Shown here: positions 1 through 6,765 of the stretch, piece after piece
How the letters are laid out: every line of letters starts with the position of its first letter
Position numbering within the stretch: position 1 is the stretch's first letter
Source of the DNA: Pantoea agglomerans
GTDB lineage: Bacteria > Pseudomonadota > Gammaproteobacteria > Enterobacterales > Enterobacteriaceae
Assembly (NCBI RefSeq): GCF_021397715.1
Contig: NZ_CP090207.1
Location: forward strand, 3,162,001 to 3,226,000
Reading direction: 5' to 3'
Length of the DNA: 64,000 nt
Notes under the pieces: model-generated
The model's input: the letters and a program-made list of their open reading frames with translations, nothing else
Database searches by the model: none
Told to the model about the DNA's origin: nothing
Program-made: the position numbers and the translations under genes

Positions 1-9
1 GCTGAAATG

Positions 10-34
10 AAAAAAGGCCGCTCTAATGGCGACC
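10..34 (-). terminator. Rho-independent terminator, leftward prophage transcript
   Basis: Read on the minus strand, a six-pair stem with one G-U pair (GGTCGC with GCGGCC) is followed by a run of Ts. It lies in the leader region downstream of Q. It could be a second Q-sensitive stop before the late genes, which would lie beyond the window edge. Confidence 0.5.
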
Positions 35-89
35 TTCTGAAATAGTTAAGTGATGTTACTTATCCGCTACAGGGTATGAGGTGAATCTT

Positions 90-165
90 ATCCCCGGGAG
101 GGGATGAGCCGATTATATGAGTTTATTCGGCTCAGGTATTGTGGTGGCCGGTGCTGATCTCCGGC
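90..165. other. Cluster of three hairpins in the late-leader region
   Basis: Three short perfect stems follow one another: ATCCCC/GGGGAT (90-105), GAGCCGA/TCGGCTC (106-133) and GCCGG/CCGGC (147-165). No open reading frame here looks real. The segment lies in the leftward late transcript after Q, so it may be a structured RNA leader. Its function is unknown. Confidence 0.4.
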
Positions 166-433
166 ATCTAGGAAAACATGATTAGCTCTCGAGGTTTCGC
201 TTATCACATACCGCGCATCAGCCTGCGCATTCACCACAACGGAAATAGCACTGAACGGATCGACTGGGGATTACCCGCCGGCTGCGTGGATTAGCTTATG
301 AGGCTGTCACGCCAATGCTATCACCTGTTGTGCGCCCATTATTAATCACACCGGGCCAGTGCGCCAAATTCGGTTATGAGGGATTGGAAGACCTCACTGA
401 CTTACAGGCTGTTAAGCCGCCATCAGAACTGCA

Positions 434-613
434 TCATCGTTTGCATTTATCTTTGTGGTTCGTTTCTAAAAACCCGCAAAGTCGCTCGCGAAAACTATCG
501 GAAAGAGCACTGATACGCGTTGTCACATTCCCCGGCGACATTTCACGGCGCGCTATTCTGGAGTCGGGGTATGCCGTTCGACCTAATGCTCTTACCTGAT
601 ACTTTCGCGCCAA
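434..613 (-). pseudogene. Possible short or decayed prophage ORF after the Q terminator
   Basis: An open minus-strand frame of about 59 codons can start at a TTG at 613. It reads through GRTAYPDSRIARREMSPGNV and ends in a lysine- and cysteine-rich tail before a TGA at 434-436. The arginine-rich composition resembles short peptides often seen beside enterobacterial prophage genes, but I cannot name a family. There is no clear ribosome binding site and the start would fall inside the terminator, so a remnant is likelier than a working gene. Confidence 0.25.
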
Positions 614-614
614 T

Positions 615-650
615 AAAAAACGCCCTCGCAGTTGGTGAGACCGGAGGGCG
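615..650 (-). terminator. tR'-like terminator downstream of Q
   Basis: On the minus strand a seven-pair stem (CGCCCTC with GAGGGCG, plus-strand arms at 621-627 and 644-650) is followed by six Ts. It stands about 80 bp beyond the predicted pR' start. In lambdoid phages this is where transcription stops unless Q has modified the polymerase, and Q is encoded just upstream. Confidence 0.75.
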
Positions 651-730
651 CTTTGACTATCACAAATCGATGGAACTGACTGGATTACGTTAACGCTTCA
701 AACAACAGCGCGCAACTTCAACTGTTAGGA

Positions 731-759
731 ATAATATCCCCAGTTTCGGGAAAAGTAAA
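731..759 (-). promoter_or_regulatory. Candidate late promoter pR'
   Basis: On the minus strand TTTACT (754-759) and TATTAT (731-736) are separated by exactly 17 bp. They lie directly after the Q gene and before the terminator at 615-650. This is the layout of lambda pR', from which Q starts late transcription. The assignment rests on sequence and position only. Confidence 0.55.
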
Positions 760-796
760 TAGTCCACGATAAATTAATGAGCTATTTCCGATTGCG

Positions 797-1564
797 CTAT
801 CGAGTTACCTGATTGAGGGCGGCATTAGCCCATGATTCCTCCATCTCCACCTTGCCTATCAGGCCGTCATAGTACGGCTTAACGGACTTCTTCCAGGTAT
901 CAAGCGACACCGCATCAGTGAGACCTGTGATTGTGCGATGAACATCCGTAGATGGAATGCGCTCATAACCGCGACCGCAACAGCGCTTACAGTCTCCCAG
1001 AACCGGAACGCCCTGCTCTTCAGTCAGTTTGCGATCAACCGCCCGGCCCCTCCCGCTACAGTCGCGACATGATGATGAGACCACGCCCTTCCCGTTGCAG
1101 GCTTTGCAGATAACGCGGACAACCTCTTTCACGCTTCTGGATGAACCGCCTGATAGCGGTGACTTCATGGTGAACACATCCGCCTCAATGAATCCTTTCG
1201 CCTGGCAGCATTCGCACGGCTTGACGCTGGCAGCGCTGCGGCAATAATCCATGTAGGCATAAGTTGCGAGCGTTTGCATAACCGCTGGCTTAATATCAGT
1301 GTCTAGCTTGCGCAAGGCGGCAACCTTATCGCAGGTACTCAAAGCATATTCAGTTAATAACGATACGGCGCGTCGGGCGTCGTTATCGCTTACTCCAACC
1401 TTACCCATAAACGCACTGTAACCCAGCGGAGCGCGACTTTGGGTCATTCCCATGGCTGCCATATAGTCAGTGCCAGATAAAGCATCTGAGGCTGTTGCAG
1501 GCGGCATACCGGCAAAGCTCGCTGTCTTCGCAAAATGATATTTGACTGTCGCTTCAAGCCCCAT
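797..1564 (-). CDS. Q: Antitermination protein Q (phage late-gene activator)
   Basis: This 255-residue protein belongs to the zinc-finger-containing lambdoid Q group, which lets RNA polymerase from the late promoter ignore downstream terminators. Four CxxC pairs lie at about residues 117-120, 153-156, 166-169 and 192-195, the last three followed by G-x-G turns as in DnaJ-type zinc centres. The sequence continues into a conserved C-terminus (VESSTDVH-like to SLDTWKKSVKPYYDGL). The start has a GGGAG ribosome site. It is the last gene of the leftward early operon and is followed by candidate pR' and tR' elements. Confidence 0.88.
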   Translation of the reverse strand: MGLEATVKYHFAKTASFAGMPPATASDALSGTDYMAAMGMTQSRAPLGYSAFMGKVGVSDNDARRAVSLLTEYALSTCDKVAALRKLDTDIKPAVMQTLATYAYMDYCRSAASVKPCECCQAKGFIEADVFTMKSPLSGGSSRSVKEVVRVICKACNGKGVVSSSCRDCSGRGRAVDRKLTEEQGVPVLGDCKRCCGRGYERIPSTDVHRTITGLTDAVSLDTWKKSVKPYYDGLIGKVEMEESWANAALNQVTR

Positions 1565-1679
1565 GTTTAACTCCCATCATTTTCGCCATGTTATGAATGA
1601 TCTGATAATCAACCGCGAATCCACCTTTGCGTTTGTAGATGCGAAGGCGGAGCCACTTCTCTCTGAGGTATTCGGTCAT
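1554..1679 (-). CDS. ylcG: YlcG-family small prophage protein
   Basis: This 41-residue ORF starts at an ATG that overlaps the ninG stop as ATGA, and its end overlaps the start of Q by 11 bp. The sequence has the YlcG signature: a short basic helix (EKWLRLRIYKRKGG) followed by FAVDYQIIHN. YlcG is a small protein of unknown function found between the nin genes and Q in DLP12 and relatives. Position and sequence agree, so the assignment is fairly firm. Confidence 0.75.
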   Translation of the reverse strand: MTEYLREKWLRLRIYKRKGGFAVDYQIIHNMAKMMGVKHGA

Positions 1680-2302
1680 GCTACATACTCCATCTGACGT
1701 TTACGCAATTTCTCGTAATGGCGTGCCCGGCGCGTGAATATGGATTTCACTCGCTTCAGGTACTCGATATCGAATTTGCGAACGGTGTTGTCATGCTCGA
1801 TGCGCTCGACCCTGTGCAGGCCAAACTTCTCGATAAGGTTTATTCGGTAGGGGATCAGGTTTCCGGACAGGTCACGATTGCAGTGAACGCAGCCAGCATT
1901 ATTGTTGAAGACATTGAAGCGGAGCCATGGTGCCGCGGCTCGCGATCGGTAGTGACTGGCGTCTACTGCCCCGCCGCGCACTCCGTAGTTGAGTGGCTTG
2001 CCGCAGGCTATGCATGGGTCGCCATAGTCGCGCCAGAAGATGAACTTATTAACCGCTGCCTGAGCCTCCCTGTTCCACTCCGATTTACCCTTAAGTCTTT
2101 CCCTACGTTGCCGCAAATCATCGCGCTGTAGGCGTTCCTGCTTACGTTTTTCACGCGCAGCATTACGCTCATCAACCTGTCGGTTGAATTCCATGGCGCA
2201 TTTGTAGTTGTGGCAGACTTTCTGGAGTGAACTTCGGGGAATGTATTCGGTAGTGCAGATGGGGCATTTCTTTGGCTTCGGCGGCTTTATGCCTTTAGCC
2301 AT
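1676..2302 (-). CDS. ninG: NinG/Rap recombination protein
   Basis: This 208-residue protein is the lambda NinG (Rap) type, a structure-specific nuclease for Holliday and D-loop branches that helps phage recombination. An N-terminal zinc site is visible (C13, C16, C30, C35), followed by a basic coiled stretch. A C-terminal HNH-like block has CxxC pairs (CIAC, CVHC) and the sequence DASHYRSRAAAPWLRFN. It lies in the nin region between small genes and ylcG and overlaps both neighbours by a few bases. Confidence 0.9.
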   Translation of the reverse strand: MAKGIKPPKPKKCPICTTEYIPRSSLQKVCHNYKCAMEFNRQVDERNAAREKRKQERLQRDDLRQRRERLKGKSEWNREAQAAVNKFIFWRDYGDPCIACGKPLNYGVRGGAVDASHYRSRAAAPWLRFNVFNNNAGCVHCNRDLSGNLIPYRINLIEKFGLHRVERIEHDNTVRKFDIEYLKRVKSIFTRRARHYEKLRKRQMEYVA

Positions 2303-2606
2303 GTGTCAGCTCCTTCTGTCGTTCATCTTCGTGTTGGAAGTCGTCGCCGTCGATAGGAACCAAGTGCTGTGGGGAGATGAGCGCAAACCCCTGCAAAACG
2401 GATTTATTGGAAAGGATGACCCTCAAACCCTTCTTCGTTATCAACCACCTCGCTGGCGCTTCATTCCAGAAAAGCGGCTGCCCTGGAATCTTTACCATGC
2501 TCTCAGCGGCAACAAGCCTAACTAGCTCAACCGTTCGCCCTATTAACACCTCATTTTTATGGCCGCCAACCACTAAGGCCAAGGCTCCAGCTCTTAACTC
2601 AGCCAT
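2295..2606 (-). CDS. Hypothetical nin-region protein (103 aa)
   Basis: I do not recognise a named family. The N-terminal half is a compact beta-rich stretch (LRAGALALVVGGHKNEVLIG) like a KOW or SH3-type barrel. A block then asks for a tryptophan-rich surface (FWNEAPARWLI), and the C-terminus is acidic and charged. The gene overlaps ninG by 8 bp and the upstream zinc-ribbon frames by 1-8 bp, as expected of a translationally coupled early phage gene. Confidence 0.7.
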   Translation of the reverse strand: MAELRAGALALVVGGHKNEVLIGRTVELVRLVAAESMVKIPGQPLFWNEAPARWLITKKGLRVILSNKSVLQGFALISPQHLVPIDGDDFQHEDERQKELTHG

Positions 2607-2823
2607 TATCTTCCCCTCCGCACATGTTGAAGTTTGCGTCTTTCATCCAGCCGGCAGCGCAGGTATCGCATGCATAGGTTTCCTGCGGCGACAGGCGCAC
2701 CTCGCAACCAACGCATACAGAAGCAGATGGCTCGCCAGCGCCAGTAGGCGGATTTGATTGGCTGATGCATTTCGGCCTGCTCGAAACGGTAATCTGTTTC
2801 ACAGTTTTCACATGATGCTCCAT
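2599..2823 (-). CDS. Small zinc-ribbon-like phage protein (74 aa), overlapping frame
   Basis: The second half has two CxxC pairs spaced like a zinc ribbon (CVGC near residue 38 and CDTC near residue 53), followed by an acidic end that overlaps the next gene by 8 bp. The first 30 residues look less natural and lie over another frame with its own cysteine pairs (2606-2881). Either this gene starts late, or the two frames belong to one gene joined by a frameshift. Confidence 0.45.
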   Translation of the reverse strand: MEHHVKTVKQITVSSRPKCISQSNPPTGAGEPSASVCVGCEVRLSPQETYACDTCAAGWMKDANFNMCGGEDNG

Positions 2824-2881
2824 ACCAGTACTTGTCTTCTGAGGTGAGTGTTATGTGACAGCGGCAGCAGCGTTCACGCAT
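2606..2881 (-). CDS. Small cysteine-rich phage protein (91 aa), overlapping frame
   Basis: The N-terminus looks real: CCRC and CENC pairs flank a short aromatic loop (LTSEDKYWYGAS), a zinc-ribbon pattern. After about residue 45 the frame becomes tryptophan- and arginine-rich without recognisable pattern, while the other frame (2599-2823) gains cysteine pairs. The start overlaps the end of the NinX-like gene by 8 bp. The true C-terminal boundary is uncertain. Confidence 0.45.
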   Translation of the reverse strand: MRERCCRCHITLTSEDKYWYGASCENCETDYRFEQAEMHQPIKSAYWRWRAICFCMRWLRGAPVAAGNLCMRYLRCRLDERRKLQHVRRGR

Positions 2882-3224
2882 TGGGTTGCTCCTGCATCAT
2901 CAGGAAGACAATCATGGCGGCGCGCAGTGGGTTGCCATGCATATGTGAAAAATGATGATTACCCTCTTCAAGTTGCTTCATGGTTTTGGCTGTTGAAACA
3001 AAGCAAAACCACCCTCCAAATTGAGCATTCATGGTTATTCGATACTTCTCGATAATCGGCCCGGCATCAGCCCATGAGTTGCAGTAACTTTTTCTGCCTC
3101 GCAGTCTGCCAAGGTCATCCCTGAACATTACGCTGTCGTCCTGATGGATGAATTCTGCATTCCATCCCATGGCTTCACCAACGGCGGCATTAATTTCATG
3201 ATCCTTCATTTCGCTGTAATTCAT
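2874..3224 (-). CDS. NinX-like protein (DUF2591 type)
   Basis: This 116-residue protein begins MNYSEMKDHEIN and ends with NPLRAAMIVFLMMQ, both typical of the NinX/DUF2591 group of nin-region proteins of unknown function. I chose the ATG at 3224 rather than the one four codons upstream. A GGAG ribosome site lies 9 bases before it, and the upstream gene stops at 3227, leaving two bases between them. Mean length and position fit the family. Confidence 0.75.
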   Translation of the reverse strand: MNYSEMKDHEINAAVGEAMGWNAEFIHQDDSVMFRDDLGRLRGRKSYCNSWADAGPIIEKYRITMNAQFGGWFCFVSTAKTMKQLEEGNHHFSHMHGNPLRAAMIVFLMMQEQPNA

Positions 3225-3226
3225 CT

Positions 3227-3427
3227 TCAGCTCCACATTGGGTTTTTATACTGCCTGCTCGGTATTGGCTCGTTCCGGAACTCAGGCAGCAGCGCGCTGA
3301 CCAGCCAGAGGCGCGGGTCGGTTGCGAGTGTCTTCTGAGTTTTTATGTTGCGAGAGGCGTAGCGGGAAAGGAGTTCGTTAGCGGTTTCAGTGTCTACAGG
3401 GTCATGAACGAACCATGTCATTCGCAT
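3227..3427 (-). CDS. Hypothetical nin-region protein (66 aa)
   Basis: This is a small basic protein with the run DPRLWLVSALLPEFRNEP and a C-terminal tryptophan. I know no function. An AGAGG ribosome site precedes the ATG at 3427 by five bases, which is better than the upstream GTG at 3433 or the ATG at 3421. It overlaps the upstream gene by 26 bp and ends two bases before the NinX-like start, so it is translated as part of the chain. Confidence 0.65.
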   Translation of the reverse strand: MRMTWFVHDPVDTETANELLSRYASRNIKTQKTLATDPRLWLVSALLPEFRNEPIPSRQYKNPMWS

Positions 3428-3707
3428 GAGCACCTCTCACTTTCGCTAACAGGTTGTCGAGCATTGCCATGTTGTAGCTGATACCAAATCCAATGCTGAA
3501 GGCGCCCATCCGATACTGGTAGTCATGGTCCGAGTTTCCTAACCGTTGACGCTTTATTTTGTTGTTGTCGGCCATGTCATGCAGGGCGACCGTCACGTTG
3601 ATGCGCTTTGCAGATGCAAGCACGCAGACGCGATCGATAATCTCTTTCGATGTGTGCCATTCGTCGTCTGATAACACCTGATGAATTGCTGTGGTTAATT
3701 TGCTCAT
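3402..3707 (-). CDS. Hypothetical nin-region protein, helix-turn-helix-like
   Basis: This 101-residue protein begins with a pattern like a winged helix (VLSDDEWHTSKEIIDRV, then NVTVALHDMADNNKIKRQ), which suggests but does not prove DNA binding. Its start overlaps the stop of the methyltransferase gene as ATGA. I cannot assign a family. Confidence 0.65.
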   Translation of the reverse strand: MSKLTTAIHQVLSDDEWHTSKEIIDRVCVLASAKRINVTVALHDMADNNKIKRQRLGNSDHDYQYRMGAFSIGFGISYNMAMLDNLLAKVRGAHANDMVRS

Positions 3708-4249
3708 GCTGCTTTACTCCCCATCACAACGCGGCCGTACTTCATCAGGAAATCACGATCTACAAAGCTGACAGCACAGCGAGCCAGCATGTGTGGGTTC
3801 CAGATAATCAGCATCGAGCCTTTATTGTTGCCATTGACTGGTTTTCCGGTATCAGCGCGGACGAAGGACAGCCGGCCGCCGGTTATGAAACGCACTTCAC
3901 TGCATGTCCTCTGTGCATCTGCGAACCAGCCAACTGACGTGTCAGCAGGAACCAGCATCACCACGCCGTGTACATCGCTATCAATGGAAGACGCCTTTTC
4001 CACCCAAGGGCCAATGTCGCTGTAGGGCGGATTTAGCCAGATGTAGCCAGGAGGAAAATAAAATTCCCAAACTTCATCCAGTGCGTTCTGCTGCTCTGTC
4101 AGATATTTCGGGTGAAGATGATTGAGATCGCTTGCGGCTGCATCACCAATGAAGTTGAACTCCCGGTTTAAAGCAGCGTAGATTTCGGGCGGCGTCTGCC
4201 AGAGGTTTCGTATGTCGATCGGAGTGTTGCTTCCTGTGTAATCACTCAT
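3704..4249 (-). CDS. Phage N6-adenine DNA methyltransferase
   Basis: This 181-residue protein matches the phage Dam family (DNA N-6-adenine-methyltransferase). The catalytic NPPY motif lies at residues 73-76, after a substrate region with WQTPPEIYAALNREF at the N-terminus and FIGDAAAS as the likely SAM-side strand. Such enzymes methylate adenine in phage DNA and may protect it from host restriction or affect gene control. It sits between ninB and small nin-type genes, with four-base overlaps on both sides. Confidence 0.88.
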   Translation of the reverse strand: MSDYTGSNTPIDIRNLWQTPPEIYAALNREFNFIGDAAASDLNHLHPKYLTEQQNALDEVWEFYFPPGYIWLNPPYSDIGPWVEKASSIDSDVHGVVMLVPADTSVGWFADAQRTCSEVRFITGGRLSFVRADTGKPVNGNNKGSMLIIWNPHMLARCAVSFVDRDFLMKYGRVVMGSKAA

Positions 4250-4707
4250 TCTTTGCTCCTGTTATTTTCGCCCCAGCGCTGCGCCCATTCGATTTCTAAC
4301 CGGGCTTCGTCGCTGAATTTCACGTTCTGCTCTGTGCCAAACCAGTAAATAGCCTCGATGACCTCAACCATTTCGCTCACGCGCATCTTGCTGGTCCGTG
4401 AACCAAACATGACGACGCCGCCGCCGATACCTGGTGCGGTGCGCTGCTGTTCGTTTTTGGATTTCGCTACGAGGGCGGTGATAAGGTCTTTCCAGTCGTC
4501 CGGGGTGTACTTCTGCCCATACCATTCAACCTGCCGGGAAAGGTCATGGAGAAGCGGCCACATACGGCGATTCTGGTCCGTCGTGCGCTTGCGTTCCTGG
4601 ATGACAATTTCGAATGGCTTATCTTGGCTGGCGGGGAGTTGCTGGATGGCGCTGATGCAGTTCTGTCTGATGTTGTTGTCTCTCAGTAGATAACGCTGCG
4701 TCTCCAC
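4246..4707 (-). CDS. ninB: NinB/Orf recombination mediator
   Basis: This 153-residue protein is the lambda NinB (Orf) type, which binds single-stranded DNA and SSB and can replace RecFOR functions during phage recombination. The core ERKRTTDQNRRMWPLLHDLS and the run YTPDDWKDLITAL are family hallmarks, and the length matches lambda Orf (about 146 residues). It overlaps the methyltransferase gene by four bases. A phage SSB and ERF on the other arm are natural partners. Confidence 0.9.
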   Translation of the reverse strand: METQRYLLRDNNIRQNCISAIQQLPASQDKPFEIVIQERKRTTDQNRRMWPLLHDLSRQVEWYGQKYTPDDWKDLITALVAKSKNEQQRTAPGIGGGVVMFGSRTSKMRVSEMVEVIEAIYWFGTEQNVKFSDEARLEIEWAQRWGENNRSKE

Positions 4708-4709
4708 TG

Positions 4710-4889
4710 TTACCTCCCTTCGATTGTCTCCACGTAGTCATGGATGTTGTCAGCGGCTGCGCTCAACAACAGGTCAATGCTCTGCTTACTGTGTCCGCCT
4801 TCACGAAGCATCTTGAGGGCTGCCAGTAGCGCTGAGTGTGAATCCTTGAGGGGTTGATGCTTAGGTCTGAGGGGGATTACATTGTTCAT
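4710..4889 (-). CDS. Hypothetical early phage protein (59 aa)
   Basis: I chose the internal ATG at 4889 (MNNVIPLRPK), which has an AGGAG ribosome site six bases upstream and overlaps the previous stop as ATGA. A longer frame upstream would run through another gene. The protein is a short helical unit (SALLAALKMLREGG to AAADNIHDYVETIEG). No function is recognised. Confidence 0.65.
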   Translation of the reverse strand: MNNVIPLRPKHQPLKDSHSALLAALKMLREGGHSKQSIDLLLSAAADNIHDYVETIEGR

Positions 4890-5167
4890 GCTTTCTCCTG
4901 TTTGCCGCGAGGAAGTGTCCAAAAGGCTTGGCCAATCCGGCTGCGATAACATTTCTCGACCAATCCGCGCTTCGCCATATCGGTCAGCAATTTTCGCAGC
5001 GTTGCCGAGTCGGTTTCGTTTTCGGGATTAGTTCGGTTGTAGTGGTCTTTAATCAGGAACGTTGGCATTGAGTGGTAATATTCGCCTCTTGACCAGCGCC
5101 AGTACTCCTGCTGCTCAATGCGCATAATGCTAAGCACCTGCCTTTCCAGCTCATCGTTGTTTGTCAT
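4886..5167 (-). CDS. Hypothetical early phage protein, winged-helix-like (93 aa)
   Basis: Charged helices at the N-terminus are followed by a pattern like a winged helix (ATLRKLLTDMAKRGLVEKCY). It overlaps both neighbours by four bases in an ATGA chain. DNA binding is possible; no family can be named. Confidence 0.65.
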   Translation of the reverse strand: MTNNDELERQVLSIMRIEQQEYWRWSRGEYYHSMPTFLIKDHYNRTNPENETDSATLRKLLTDMAKRGLVEKCYRSRIGQAFWTLPRGKQEKA

Positions 5168-5361
5168 CTAATAAAACTCCATGCGAATTTAGCGACTGCC
5201 ACGGGTGCGAAACCAATAATAAACCAGAAGAAAGTCACGGCCCCAACACCCTTAAATAGCGTGAAATTACCACCGTTAACTCCTTTAATGAGTAGGATGA
5301 TGCAGAAGAAAAATGCCATCACCATCCATGCAGTGCCGATTATCTTGGCGAATATCATCAC
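5164..5361 (-). CDS. Small two-span membrane protein
   Basis: This 65-residue protein has two hydrophobic helices (about residues 4-26 and 39-60) with a glycine-rich loop between them, so it should sit in the inner membrane with both ends on the same side. It overlaps the next gene by four bases. Small membrane proteins in the early region of lambdoid phages are common and mostly of unknown role. Confidence 0.65.
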   Translation of the reverse strand: MMIFAKIIGTAWMVMAFFFCIILLIKGVNGGNFTLFKGVGAVTFFWFIIGFAPVAVAKFAWSFIR

Positions 5362-5714
5362 TGCTCTCCGTTCTGATTGGTGGGCTGCTCCGGGATGATG
5401 CGGTAGGCGATGATGTCGTCGTCATCTGCTTCGTGGCACCACTCAAAAGCCTCAGCGCAGTCCTCTGCTACATGTCCATTCCTGGATTTAACCTCTACTA
5501 AGGTCGCATATGCGACTGGGCAGCTTCCGCTAGCGCCGCCGCCCCACTCAATCCAGCCACTATCCCCCCGTTCCTGCTGCTCAAGAGCCTTTAGTGCATG
5601 CTCATAAGCCTGAATGTCATATTCATCGCGGATAGACATGCCCGGGCCTTCGGCAGCCATCCACTTAAAGCCCTGAATAACGCTTCTGCACTTCTCAGCG
5701 GTTAGCTTTTTCAT
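5358..5714 (-). CDS. Hypothetical early phage protein (118 aa)
   Basis: The start at 5714 (MKKLTAEKCRS) has a GGAGC ribosome site; the longer frame to 5771 would cover most of the upstream gene. The sequence has a short helical N-terminus (SVIQGFKWMAAEGPG, YEHALKALEQQ) and an acidic C-terminus rich in aspartate (EADDDDIIAYRI). It overlaps the 74-residue upstream gene by 20 bp. No function is known to me. Confidence 0.65.
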   Translation of the reverse strand: MKKLTAEKCRSVIQGFKWMAAEGPGMSIRDEYDIQAYEHALKALEQQERGDSGWIEWGGGASGSCPVAYATLVEVKSRNGHVAEDCAEAFEWCHEADDDDIIAYRIIPEQPTNQNGEQ

Positions 5715-5919
5715 TGGTGCTCCTGTCTTCCTGCTCAAACTCAGCATCAACAATCGTGTCGTGTGCTTCACGCGCCAGCATGTCGATAGCGTGCAGGCGG
5801 TCCCGGAACTGCTCCGGCGTCAGGTCGCGCTTCTTAGCCAGGTCGATGATTGCCAGCGTCATATTGCGGGCCTGACGCATCAGTGGCGGTGTGATTACCA
5901 GTTGAGTTACCTGTGTCAT
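5695..5919 (-). CDS. Hypothetical early phage protein (74 aa)
   Basis: This mostly helical protein contains TLAIIDLAKKRDLTPEQFRD, a repeated type in enterobacterial prophages near the P gene. Its start overlaps the stop of the previous 50-residue gene as ATGA. No catalytic or binding motif is visible. Confidence 0.65.
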   Translation of the reverse strand: MTQVTQLVITPPLMRQARNMTLAIIDLAKKRDLTPEQFRDRLHAIDMLAREAHDTIVDAEFEQEDRSTNEKANR

Positions 5920-6068
5920 GCTGCACTCTCCCTTCCCTCAAGCCAGAAGAAAAATGCCCGGTCAACGGTGGCGTCCTGATAGCCAAGATGTGATCGGGTC
6001 AGGTTGTGTTTATCGCCGTGCACGCTGCGGTAAAGGCGCTCAAAGCGGATGCGGTTCACCTCAGTCAT
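5916..6068 (-). CDS. Small phage protein after P (50 aa)
   Basis: This 50-residue ORF begins MTEVNRIRFERLYR inside the last codons of P (8 bp overlap) and ends in an ATGA overlap with the next gene. The C-terminal YQDATVDRAFFFWLEGRES resembles short proteins common in phage early operons. Function unknown. The tight fit between two genes supports it as real. Confidence 0.65.
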   Translation of the reverse strand: MTEVNRIRFERLYRSVHGDKHNLTRSHLGYQDATVDRAFFFWLEGRESAA

Positions 6069-6765
6069 GACGACCACCTTTCAACCCAAAGCGGCGGCGA
6101 ATGTCGGCGAGGTGGTCCAGCGCCTTTTCGTTACCGGTCGGGATGTGCAGCTGAGGAATCTGTTTGCGTGGCGGCGGGATGATTTCACCAGCCTCGATGC
6201 GACGGGACATCTTGCGCAGCTCATCGCCCAGGCGTTTGCGACACTCCGTATCAGTCAGGTTGAAAGAGCGCATCTGGTTGTAGACCGCTGTCACCATGTG
6301 GAAACATGCCGGGCTTTCCCATGGGAACTCTTCGCTGCTGTCGTACATGCCACGGTCGCGACAGTACAGGCGGAACATGTCATACAGTTCCTCATCGGTC
6401 GGCAGACCGGCGGCGCGGTGTTCACCCTGCTTGCACCACTCGATAAACTGACCGGGCGACGGCAGGAACGGTGAGCCACTGGCGCGGGCCAGCTTCATGC
6501 CTGCCGATAGCTGCTGCTTGTTATGAATTCCGTTCTCTGCAAACGCGGCGATCCACTGGCGCTTTGCTGCGGCTTCATCATTCGGGTTACGCCATGCTGT
6601 GCTTACCGACGCCGGGAATACCTGTTTAAGATTCGAAAACAAAGCGTCTACCAGCCGCTCAACATCTTCATGCACTCCACGCTCAACCGGGCGCGGCCCA
6701 TCTCCTGCAATGCGAGCCAGTGCGCCTGCATCACGATTCTGAATTGCTGATACGAGATTTCTCAT
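6061..6765 (-). CDS. P: Replication protein P (helicase loader)
   Basis: This 234-residue protein belongs to the lambda P family. In lambda, P takes host DnaB helicase and brings it to O bound at the phage origin. Family features are the region KQWIAAFAENGI-like (RQWIAAFAENGI), the conserved SPFLPSPGQFIEWCK, and a basic C-terminus ending in LDHLADIRRRFGLK. It overlaps the O stop by four bases, as O and P do in lambda. Confidence 0.92.
   Translation of the reverse strand: MRNLVSAIQNRDAGALARIAGDGPRPVERGVHEDVERLVDALFSNLKQVFPASVSTAWRNPNDEAAAKRQWIAAFAENGIHNKQQLSAGMKLARASGSPFLPSPGQFIEWCKQGEHRAAGLPTDEELYDMFRLYCRDRGMYDSSEEFPWESPACFHMVTAVYNQMRSFNLTDTECRKRLGDELRKMSRRIEAGEIIPPPRKQIPQLHIPTGNEKALDHLADIRRRFGLKGGRHD

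Noticed and set aside
315..599. Plus-strand open frame of 94 codons in the prophage late leader
   Set aside because: No ribosome site, odd composition, and opposite to the direction of the late transcript; the minus frame looks more protein-like.
1718..2131. 137-codon plus frame over ninG
   Set aside because: It is antisense to a well-recognised ninG with normal family motifs.
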